Shown here: in pieces, positions 54,686-64,000 of the stretch
Layout of the letters: each line of letters begins with the position of its first letter
Position numbering within the stretch: position 1 is the first letter of the stretch
From: Adiantum capillus-veneris
Taxonomy: Eukaryota > Streptophyta > Polypodiopsida > Polypodiales > Pteridaceae
DNA length: 64,000 bases
NCBI GenBank assembly: GCA_014529385.2
Contig: CM043964.1
Span: forward strand, 132,411,420-132,475,419
Reading direction: 5' to 3'
The notes under the pieces: model-generated
The model's input: the letters and a program-made list of their open reading frames with translations, nothing else
Told to the model about the DNA's origin: nothing
Databases searched by the model: none
Translations under genes and position numbers: made by a program

Positions 54686-54952
54686 CACACACACAAACAC
54701 AAGATGGCTCAAGGAATAACACCTAGCGGGCCGAATCAGGGTCCTATATATATAATATTTTGCGGGCCTGCCAGGCAACTGGGTTTTTTCGTGGACCCAA
54801 CGAGAAAATTGAATAGCTTGGTGGGCTTTTTGTGGATTTCCAAGTTGCTCTTAACGGGCTCGTTTGTTATCATGTTAAGTGTGATTATGTAAATGTGTCA
54901 ATAAGACTTTGTGATCACACAAATTTTTTGGTAATTACATAAATATTAAATC
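53850..54952. repeat. 1.1-kb repeat C (palindrome-bearing), copy 1
   Basis: It is a direct repeat of 59045-60122. It contains six spaced copies of a ccgcgttaccga...gtgcc-like imperfect palindrome (near 54001, 54085, 54155, 54224, 54302, 54365), a CT tract (54637-54682) with acacac, and an AT-rich end. No ORF. It replaces the kinase part present in unit 2. Confidence 0.8.
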
Positions 54953-55335
54953 CTTGAAGAAGACCCACAACACTTGGACTCAAAACCAGATAACAACTTC
55001 ACAGATTTAATAGCTTGAGAGTAGAATGAAGATTGTATCAAAAACCATTATGAAAGAGCTTGTATTCACGTGTTTTGATCATACACAATGCTTCAAAGTA
55101 GAAATAATACATAATCTGTCGATCTCAATTGTTATGCTCAGAACATGCATCTTTGTTACCAAATAGATTTCTAATTGTGCTAGCATATAATATATTCCTT
55201 GTGGAATATCTTGTGAGCATATTGTGCATCGACTACTATTGTGTCAAAAACCATTATGAAAGAGCTTGTATTCAATATGTTTTGATCATATACAATGCTT
55301 CAAAGTAGCAATTATACATAATCTGTCGATCTCAA
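54953..55335 (+). repeat. hAT 3' tail, unit 2, with internal duplication
   Basis: gaagaagacccacaacacttgg matches the hAT end at 49866. The segment from tcaaaaaccattatgaaaga to atgcatctt.gttaccaaat occurs twice (from about 55035 and 55240). The second copy contains the uninterrupted site agtagcaattatacataatc that corresponds to the 50021-52993 insertion point. Confidence 0.75.
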
Positions 55336-55339
55336 TTGT

Positions 55340-56369
55340 TATGCTCAGAACATGCATCTTCGTTACCAAATAGATTTCTAATTGTGCTAGGGGTATCTTG
55401 GCAGGCTTACTTGAATTTATACTCATTTGCCATGCCAAACATATAATATATTCTTTGTGGAATATCTTGTGAAGATTGTGCATCAATTGGCTACTATTTT
55501 GCATTAAACAAATTAAACACATGAAGTGATAATAATGATCACATGCCAATGTACAGTATCCACTCCATCCATCAAAATTCTTGTAGCACTCTCGACACTA
55601 GGAAGATAAAGATGCATTTGATTGTGATGCGGGAACCAACTCTGCATGTAGGATGAGGTGACTACTATGTGTCCCTTGTATAGGCGAAGGATTCACTCAT
55701 TGTTCAAATTCTAAACATCTTGGCTTAAGTGATTAATACTTTTCTCCATTCGGACTTGGCATGCTTGGGGTGTTTGGATGGCTATAGAAAGCCGTGTCAT
55801 TTTTGCATCTTTCTCTTCCAGCTGTGTCGTGTAAATATCTTTCTCCCTTTTTAAATGTATGTTGGCCCCTTCAACTATCAATGCCATCTTATCAGGGTGA
55901 AAGTGACACAACTCTCCCTGATATCATGGGTGACAATAGTTGTCTCCTTTGATAAAAATTCTACTGGTCGCTGCTGCACAAAATGTACATACAACATTTT
56001 TGCAAAATATAATGCACAATCTGCATTGTGCAATGGTGGATGGCCATAAGCTTCCAAGTAGATACTCTCAACATTACCTTTGATCGCTTCGTGAAGACAC
56101 TTTGATACCTTCCATCATCCTTTCTTTATCCCCATGTCCACACATGGCTATATTGTTTTAATCATATTTTTTGTCACTTATTTATTGATATCTTTCCATT
56201 GCATGTGGTTTGGATTTGCCCATTTTGATAGTCGTCCAGCAGTGCACATTGCTTGTTGTGCCGACATACCGTGCGCTAGAGAGTTTATGCGTTGAAATGC
56301 ATTTGCAGCCAGTTGTTGTTGATCATTTGGCACTGGTTGGGTACCACAAACTTGTTCTTCATTGGCCAT
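55340..56369 (-). pseudogene. RING-like protein, unit 2
   Basis: This is the counterpart of 53018-53830 with more frameshifts. It keeps YGHPPLHNADCALYFAK, TTQLEEKDAKMTRLSIAIQT and the CDHYYHFMCLIC part. The first Cys pair is altered. Upstream, an ATG frame (56369-56178, MANEEQVCG start) in the same direction may be its N-terminal exon. It is not functional. Confidence 0.45.
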
Positions 56370-56749
56370 AGTATCTTAGAACTACAATAGACAAATAGAC
56401 AAATATTCAATATCTTTGACAAAAATATATTCTTACGATTCAACAGTCTCAAAGATACCACAACATGTATATGTCTCATCCACTACACAACATGTGGTAT
56501 CTTGGTTCAATTAAATTACAACTGATGCAAAAAACAAAAATCACAGCTGATTGAACCAATTGAACCAAAAGACAAATGATTAAAGACAGTTGATCCATTT
56601 GAACCACAAGAAAATCGATCAAATTGAACTACAAGACAATTGACTAGAGACATATAGATTCAAATGTACTTCAAATGACTCAATGAGGTGAACCACCCCA
56701 AACCTAGATAATAGACTTCACTACAAAAAAAATAACCACACAACAAGAC

Positions 56750-58200
56750 AAATGTATAGTACAAAAATGTTCAGGCTGGCTAAAAAGACGAAGCAAGTTC
56801 AACAAGCGGTCAGGATTAGGGTCTGTCTTTAAATGCTCTTTGAAAAAGCTCAAAACATCTAATGTGTTTCTTCAAGCTTCCCGCTCTTTTAACTTCATCC
56901 AACATTCTAATTTTATTTGAATGGACATCATAGCATCTTGATCGCGGTGGTAAAATACTTCTTTTGGGAAATAAACTTTCCTAGTTGCACTCCAAAAGTC
57001 TATCAGCATGTCGAATAGAAATCCTAATGCATAAATGTTGCTTACTTTTGTGTACACATTTGTGCACCGTGCATCATATATTTTTGGAGTAATCCACGGT
57101 CGCTTTGCAATCTCTCCTTCCCTTGCTACTTGTGCTTCAAAAATTACGAAGCCCGACTGTCGGCTTGGATACAAATAATTATTTGATACACGCTTGGCTG
57201 GCAATAAGCATCATGCCACGATCAATGATGCCGACATGGGGTTTATTTGTGCAAGTAAAGTCCAACATTATGTTGAAAAGGTGCAGGTCATTTTACACTA
57301 TACCAGCTGAGTGAGCAGTCACAACACCATCAATTAAAGCGCGTAAGATTGTTGGCATCTGCTCAATCACTGCTATGATCCATGTAGTCTCTATCTCTTG
57401 TAAGGGTTGATTTGTTGGTGGCAACGACCTCCAGCCATATTTTAGCATGTGCATGTAGTATATGAACGCTCCTTGGGCGAATGGCAAGCGGCACATCATG
57501 TCTCCAAAGGTGCCCCCATTGTAGTCTAAAAAGATTGTGATCCAGGGAGCCTCAGTGGTAAAGCCAATGCATCGTACAATGGAAGGGTGAAGTGTTTGCA
57601 TTCCTTGCTCTGTCTGAAAGCTAACAATTTTTTCCTCACTCCCTCCCTTTTAGCATTTTTCCATATATGTAATGTGCTCTAGTGTCTTTAATGATGTATA
57701 ATGTGCCCACACCAAATGATCTTGCTCCAACCCTTGTACCTTCCACCAGCTTGTGGGGAATGCCGATCGGATGTGTGAACTTGGCATTGAATGCCGTGCA
57801 CATGATTGTGCCGGTGCCGCTGGCATTTGATTGGCCACCCACAATCGCTTGCACATCTTGGGTCATCTTCACTCTCTTGGGTAAGGAAGCTTGGTCTTGA
57901 TCTTTCACCCGCTTCATCTTGACCTTTTGTTCCTCCCATAATTTGTCCCAGAGCTCTAATTTTTCCATATTACAAGTGGGAGGAATATCTTCTTTTAAGT
58001 CTCTGCAACAGACTTTCATATTGCCCAACACTGTCCTAACCTTGTGGTGGGGGTCAAATTCTTGGATCTTTGTTGGAATCAGTAACTCATATTGGCGTTC
58101 ACCTCACAGCTTATGCTCTGTGTTCTCCTATATAGCGCTAGTGAGGTCTTTAATGAAGACGTCACTTTCACTAATCAACTGTATGCAGCCATCTACACAT
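56750..58200 (-). pseudogene. Protein-kinase-like pseudogene
   Basis: Read from about 58200: a charged N-terminal region (ELWDKLWEEQKVKMKRVK), a degenerate glycine loop (RSFGVGTLYIIK), LHPSIVRCIGFTTEAPWI with YNGGTFGDMM, then a catalytic-loop region AHSAGIV-stop-NDLHLFNIMLDF in which the His before xD is a stop codon, HVGIIDRG in place of DFG, and a C-lobe KRPWITPKIYD with YTKVSNIYALGFLFDMLID. Frameshifts near 57620 and 57300-57200. It lies upstream of the RING-like ORF on the same strand. Captured host gene or element-borne kinase; the family is not resolved. Confidence 0.6.
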
Positions 58201-58331
58201 GATGATATTGCCAAAACACATTGTTTTCAAATGCCCGACATAATTAATTTCTTTTGATCTGGTGTCACTTTTGCACTGGACAATAAAAAACAACATGTCA
58301 AATACAATTTCATGGGTACACACTGCATTGA

Positions 58332-58802
58332 CAAACCATAACACATGACTTGAAGACTTCAAAAAATGTGCACGATTATATTGATACACATTGAAAACCA
58401 TTTTCACTTTAAAATGCTATGTTTACTCGTGTAAAATGCAGAAAAACAAGTAACTTTTAAGAACTTCATCCATATCAAACAATACAGGTCAAAAACCTGA
58501 AACATTTCAGCATGTTATCTGGAAACCACAAGACCTAAGTTTATATTTTGCACATTGCACTCTCACACTAGTTCAAACAAACCATACCTTGACTTACAGA
58601 CTTCAAAAAATTGTGCAAGATTATAATCATTCACGTTGATAACCATTTTGACTTTAAAATGCTATGTTTAATCGTGTAAGATGCAATAAAAATAAGTAAC
58701 TTCTACGAAAATCATCCAAATCTAACAAAACATGTTAAAAACCCAAAACAATTCAAAATATTCTGATAGAACATAAGATGTGAGTTTATATTTTGCACAT
58801 TA
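58332..58802. repeat. Diverged tandem repeat, 2 x ~245 bp
   Basis: Two adjacent units (from 58332 and 58577) share ctttaaaatgctatgttta, caagtaact and tttatattttgcacatt in the same order. No ORF. Confidence 0.75.
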
Positions 58803-59044
58803 TCACGATTCACTTAAAAAAAGTTTGTCGATAGAAGCTACATGCATCGTGATGTACATATTGCCAATTACATTTTAGCTCATTTTAAAACATTGAAAGT
58901 ATACAAACCACTCATAAATTACAAAGAACCTCTTGCTCTTTAAAAAGATTAAAATCAATATTTTACATGCAAAATGTGTGTATATACTTTTTTATATTGA
59001 AAGTATATTACCTATTTGTAGATATAGAGAAATAACATGTGTGA

Positions 59045-59782
59045 ATATTACTGATGTAAATGTAGCATTTAAAATAGCGACAATGATTGATGAATAAGTC
59101 ATTGTTTTGAATAGGATTAGCTAGTATATATTTTCATAAGAATACTTAAAAACAGCAATATCAAACAATTCAAACATTTGTATATGAAATACTCTTCAAG
59201 GCCGCATTACCGACCAAGTATTTCATATACTTAATACTAAAAAAATGAATTGTGCATGCACATACAAATCATATGGCGTTTGTACGGACGGGTTAATGAC
59301 CTAAATGCCACATTTATGCAAAAACAAATGCTTCTAACAAACGACACTCAATTAGCCGCGCTACTGACCGAGTGCCACCACCCGAATCTAAAGAGCAATA
59401 ACTGCTTGCATACGAGCATCATATAGCCACATTACCGATCGATGTCGATATGTTTTTCTGGAAAGGGGAAGGGAAGTTGACTCACCATAAGGATACTAGA
59501 ATCATCATGTTACCTACGTAGTACCCAAACAGTGAGCCAATACTTACCACAAGGACACCATATTCCCTGCGTCACCGAGGTGATGCCCCCGTGGTAAGCT
59601 CGTGGTAAGCATTGGTCCGTAGAGCAGCTTACGCACACACTCACATTGTGTGGTAAGGTACCTTATGCTTGCCGTAAAATATGACAAAAGGCATGCTACC
59701 ACACAACTCACATACACACAGGTTGTGTGGTCAGGTACTCCGTTGCTGTCGCATATTGCAACGTAGAGCACTCTCCCACACG

Positions 59783-59833
<51 letters not shown>

Positions 59834-60122
59834 ACATACACACACACACGCACACAGTGGCTCAAGGAATAACACCCAGCGGGCCCAATTCGGGCCCTAT
59901 ATATATTATGTTGCAGGTCTATTGGGCATCTGGGTTTTCTCGACGGGCCCATAGGGAAAATGCTAATTCTTGGGAAAAACTCCATTGTTCAACAAGCGTT
60001 TTCTGGGTTTCCAGGTTGCTCTCAACCGACTTGTTTCTGATCATGTTAAGTGTGATTATGTAAATATGTGAATAAGACCTTGTGATCACACAAAATTTTT
60101 GGTAATTACATAAATATTAAAT
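59045..60122. repeat. 1.1-kb repeat D (palindrome-bearing), copy 2
   Basis: Direct repeat of 53850-54952, about 85% identical by eye. The six palindromic motifs are conserved in order and spacing (near 59201, 59289, 59354, 59425, 59505, 59569). CT tract 59786-59830. The right end (aatattaaatcc) abuts gypsy sequence. Confidence 0.8.
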
Positions 60123-61310
60123 CCCTGGAGATGAACATACAGGGTACCTCAGAAAAGTATTCAAGAAGTGTAGGACTTATAAGACCGTCATAACCCAGAA
60201 AAGTGCATATTCATGGTTAGACAAGATAGAATCTTGGGACATATTGTCTCAAAGAATGGCATATCTACCAGTTTGGACAAGATAAAAGTAAGTGTAGAGT
60301 TTCCTAGAGACCAAACAACGCAAAGTAAGTACAATGTTTTATGGGACATTGTGGTTACTACAAGAGGTTTATACACATGTATGCAATCATTGCCCAACCC
60401 CTATAAAGACATATGGTAGCCTTTGTGTGGACAAATGAGTGTGAAGAATCCTTTGAAAATTGAAGAAAGCACTCATATTTGATCCAATATTGAAAGCACC
60501 AGATTGGGAAAAGATCCTTCATGTTTATATCGATGCTTCGGCATTCGCTATTGGATGAATCTTGGCCCAGCCAGGAGAAGGAAATATAGATTTCACTGTC
60601 TGCTATGCCAGTAGACAGCTTAATAGTGCTGAAAAGAACTACACAACCACAGAGAGAGAGGGGTTGGGGATGATATACATTGCTAAGAAATTTTGGCATT
60701 ACCTCCTTTTGCAAACAAATTAGTATTTTTCACCAATCTTCAACCCCTCTTATACCTCGTAAACAAACCATGCAATATCGGAATAATTGTACGTTGCTTT
60801 GTCATATTGCTAGAGTTCAATTTTACTATCGTGGTAAAAAGGGAAAGATGCATCTACAAGCAGATCACCTTTCTAGATTGCCAAACGGAGAAGCTCCAAA
60901 AGGGGTAGATGATGACATCCTTGACGCATATCTTTTCAACATTGACATGATATCAAAATGGTCTCAAGAGATAGTCAATTTACTATCCTAAGGAGGCAAG
61001 TTCGATAGAACAGAACAAGAAAGTAAAAGACAAATGGTTCAACAATCACGGTGTTTCCAATTACTTGGCGAACGTTTGTATCATTTAGGCTCGGACAACA
61101 TTTTGCAGTTATGCATAAGTTTGGAGGAGTACGATTGCTATATTTTGGAAGCACATGTTCAGAACTTAGCATTTCATTGCTTACAAAAGAAGACATACTA
61201 GCACTTGCAACAGCTAGGAGTTTTTTGGCCGAATATGCACACTGATGTTCAAGAGTATGTTACTAACTATGCAACCTACAGGTCTAAACCACCGATAGAA
61301 GAGGCTACAA
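60123..61310 (+). pseudogene. Ty3/gypsy RT-RNase H-integrase remnant
   Basis: On the + strand: GHIVSKNGIST (RT thumb), RNase H pieces ending HLQADHLSRLPNGEAPKG and WSQEIVNLLS, then integrase N-terminal traces GERLYHLGSDNILQL and GVFWPNMHTDVQEYV. Frames are broken every 30-100 codons. It is related to, but in the opposite orientation from, the nested element's 39.3-40.6 kb region. No LTR was found. Confidence 0.7.
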
Positions 61311-61758
61311 CTTTTTAGATTCTCTAATCAAGAGAAACTTGGTACAACACAATCTTTGTATTCTTTGTGACCTAGGTGAGGTAATGAAGATGGAAAGCTT
61401 CATGCATCACGAGCATAACATAATCTTTGAAAAAACATTAACCATCCCCGGCCTCAGTCCCAAGGCCTCAAACATCTTCAAAGGTGCAGAGAGCTACCAG
61501 GGAATGAGGGTAGGGAAGAGGAAGAAAAAACATTCATAGGAGAAAGAAATAGTTCCTCACTTATTATCACTCTTCTTGCTTAGCATACATAATAACATAG
61601 TAATGAAGGTGGAGAAGATGGCAAGCTTAAGCATTGGAGCATGGCTCTTGGTTGGATTTGCATTCCGTAGCCAAGAGTGTTAGTGTAGTCTCTCAACTTC
61701 TCTACAAGCTTAGAGAAGGAGATGGAGCTCTTGAACTTTGCACTTCACACACTTACAG

Positions 61759-61807
61759 TGTGTGTGTGTGTGTGTATGTGTGTGTGTGTGTGTTGGGGGG
61801 GGGGGGG
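61759..61807. repeat. GT microsatellite plus G run
   Basis: Imperfect GT repeat followed by ttggggggggggggg-type G run. Confidence 0.9.
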
Positions 61808-62331
61808 AGTATACCCTGCAAGCAAGCCCCTAGCTTCCTTGGTTGACCTCCTCTTCTAGCTTATGATGGAATCTCATTGGACCCCTTCAAACCTGGCCAA
61901 TCACATGCACAGTGTATATCAAGCAAGCATGCTAGCCTTGGGACAAGTGTCTCCCTTTCCATTTTGAGAGAGAGGACTTGATAAATGCATACACAATTAA
62001 TTAAATTAGCTAAATTATCATTGGACCCCTTGAGAGGCCAACCAATAGGCTTTGGGCACCTTATGAGGACAACATGGAGAGGAGCTTGACATGTGTCCCT
62101 GTTGCTTCATTAGGCAAGGCTTGACTTGTGTGAGGGTGTGTGTGTTCTCTCTCTGCAGCTCCTACAATGAGGGCTCGCCCCCCCTTGTGTATAGGGATGT
62201 GATACACATGGAGATCGCAATACACATGAGCGACACATCGATGGCGGTGGACATGGTTGACTTGAGAGAAGGTATGACAAACAAAGAGACAATGAGAGAC
62301 GACGTTAACCTCTGTCTAGTGCTACAATGGC

Positions 62332-62335
<4 letters not shown>

Positions 62336-62380
<45 letters not shown>
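62336..62380. repeat. (GA)22 microsatellite
   Basis: Pure GA run of about 45 bp. Confidence 0.95.
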
Positions 62381-62383
<3 letters not shown>

Positions 62384-63429
62384 ATTGTTTTCTGCATAGT
62401 AGCTAGTGATTAGAAATTGTAGAGATTGATGGCTACAACATTTGTGTCAGTGTTGATGGTGTTCCACGCGTTCTTATATTGCTCTTGGCGAGGCTCCCCT
62501 TTGCACAACATACATCACCATTTGCTAGCTTTGGTACAACCTTCATCTCTATATCGTTTTTGCAACCTTTGCCCCTCTGCATGCCATTGTAGGGATTGAC
62601 CTTTTATTCATTCATGATTCCATGCTATCAAATATGCCTCTGCTCCGAACAACACCTCACCTTGAAAGGCAAGCACCTGTCAGCTCCAACAAGCCTAATG
62701 TGCTGGTCATGCGAGGCTCAATTATTCGGTAATTTTTAGGATAACTGAGCCTTGTTTATGGTCACATGCATAAAACTGAGCCAGCTCAGTTGTACAAGGC
62801 ACATCGAAGCATTTGTAACTATGCCAAAAATGGCACAGTTGCAAAAGGTATCGGCTCAGGTTTGTATGAAGGCGGACACACTCGCATGAGTGCATGGCGA
62901 AGTAAGGTGGTCAGGCGAAGCTTAGTTTCCCATGGAAAGGAAGCCTTTGCTATGGTCACACGCGAGGCTAAGCAAAGAGGCATAGCCTAGTAGCAAAGGT
63001 TTTACCCTCCAAACTGGCTGTGTATGCCAAGTCGAACTCTGCCAGACCACCTGCACATGTAAAAATGGTGCATCTTCCATGTATTCGATTAGTTGCAAGA
63101 AAGCAGCTACCAAACAAGATTACCATAAGTGAAGATGAATCAAGGGAACCATACCTCAAGGTGAAATCACAAAGCTTACAGTTCCCAAATTTTCTTGAAT
63201 GTAAGCATCTGAGCACAACTATGTACTCGACGTTGCTGGAAACCAGGGCATGTGAACACACAAAATGCAGCATGTAGACATGTCAATATGTGAAATTGAT
63301 CAGTAATACTGAAGAAAATGTCCTATATCTGCATTTAGGAGTATTTGTATGTATATTCACATGCAAGCATTTGAATTTGGAGCGCTATACCACATGCCTG
63401 CAAAGCTTAAACAGCCTCAGCACATGAAA

Positions 63430-64000
63430 GAACATGCTGATTGCCCCGAAGATACATATACAGTCTCTCTGAAAAGAAAATGGCGACTCGCCCGATGTAA
63501 GGCTTGACGACTTGCCACTCCCACTTTCATCTTTCTCTGGAAAGCGCCGCAAATCTTTCAGCTGGGTTCAAAAGCAAGGTGGACATAGGAAAAGGGCACA
63601 GCCGAGAATCAAACCCAAGCTAATTTTCAACAAGAACTTCTCCTTTAAGCAAATTCAAGCTTGCTTGCAGACCTGATGGGAGATTTTGCTGCCAAGCCTC
63701 CAGAAAGTCATCCAGTCTCCACTTTGCGGCAGCAGAGAGTAGCTGATTCGCATAATGCGAACACACATGCCTTTCATCCAGCTCCCAAACATGTGAATCT
63801 GAACCACCTGATTGCTCAGAAACTGCACTAGAATCACAAAGCAATGAACTGCGCCACCCAAATGTCGCCAGCCAATGTTGAACAATTTGTGCTGAATAGC
63901 CATCTCCAACCAGGACAAAAATGACCTCATCTCTCTTTCAATGCCGGTCATGTTGTAATGTGTTTACGAGGATGAGCTCAAACACAAATTGCACGAACCT
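63430..64000 (-). pseudogene. DCC1: DCC1 (DSCC1)-like pseudogene fragment
   Basis: A single - strand frame runs from the window edge to about 63430 without introns but with three in-frame stops (63938-63940, 63620-63622, 63527-63529). It reads as the C-terminal half of plant DCC1, a subunit of the Ctf18 clamp-loader needed for sister-chromatid cohesion: EVIFVLVGDGYSAQIVQHW, WELDERHVCSHYANQLL, LKGEVLVE, PAERFAAL, then KWEW with KPYI. Spacing between these motifs agrees with what I recall of the family. Colinearity without introns suggests a retrocopy, but a decayed exon cluster is possible. It continues beyond the window. Confidence 0.6.

Larger units (their letters stand above)
61311..63425. 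other. No gene seen; microsatellites
   Basis: Only short motif-free frames are present. It contains a (GT) tract 61759-61793 followed by a 13-bp G run (61795-61807), and a (GA) tract 62336-62380. Both-strand ORFs around 62.9-63.3 kb overlap each other and show no recognisable domain. Confidence 0.45.

Noticed and set aside
53850-60122. Repeats C and D as LTRs of one retrotransposon
   Set aside because: They are direct repeats, but no TG/CA ends, primer-binding site or polypurine tract borders them, and the interior is not retroviral.
62766-63277. Overlapping + and - ORFs at 62.8-63.3 kb as host genes
   Set aside because: No recognisable domain, both strands are open over the same stretch, and codon context gives no support.
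1-64000. CRISPR arrays, bacterial operons, rRNA or tRNA genes
   Set aside because: No regularly spaced identical repeats with unique spacers, no bacterial gene organisation, and no cloverleaf or rRNA sequence was recognised by eye. A tRNA scan was not possible.

Overview
This window looks like transposon-dense nuclear DNA from a land plant with a large repetitive genome (a fern or gymnosperm is possible; the species cannot be fixed). The evidence is Ty3/gypsy elements of plant type (Tat/Ogre-like with two RNase H domains, Athila-like primer-binding sites, a chromovirus-like 3' end), a CACTA element, a DUF659-type hAT element, AT-rich spacers and long CT/GA/GT microsatellites. No intact host gene was found. 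The only host-gene trace is a stop-riddled fragment resembling DCC1 (sister-chromatid cohesion) at the right edge.

Layout. 1-11 kb: decayed repeats, with a chromovirus-like PPT/LTR start (about 2.4 kb, + strand), a broken Ty3/gypsy integrase on the - strand (8.45-7.36 kb) with - strand accessory ORF remains beyond it (5.5-2.6 kb), and an Athila-like LTR end with primer-binding site (10.03 kb, + strand). 11.1-29.5 kb: two ~99% identical copies of one Tat-like element sharing a central LTR (truncated internal region, LTR 17227-19895, full internal region, LTR 26856-29532). 29.5-31.3 and 48.1-49.9 kb: two halves of one hAT transposase, split by a 16.8-kb LTR retrotransposon (31296-48103, - strand) that itself holds CACTA sequence (35.0 to about 37.2 kb), an inverted-repeat element and microsatellites. 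50.0-53.0 kb: a short RT-less LTR element whose empty site is preserved at 55.3 kb. 53-60 kb: two partial copies of a unit with a hAT tail, a RING-like ORF, a protein-kinase-like pseudogene (second copy only) and a ~1.1-kb repeat rich in short palindromes. 60.1-61.3 kb: gypsy RT/RH/IN remnant. 61.3-63.4 kb: no gene seen. 63.43-64.0 kb: DCC1-like pseudogene.

The most unusual system is the leader of the Tat-like element. Between its primer-binding site and gag it carries four small ORFs forming two duplicated families: A1/A2 (70 and 72 aa) and B1/B2 (168 aa and an ATG-less ORF). A 58-nt segment with GT...CAG/G borders separates B1 and B2, and its removal would join them in frame into about 317 aa. 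I recognise no known domain in either family. The gag-pol frame that follows is single-frame except for defined lesions, including a UAG between protease and RT present in both copies.
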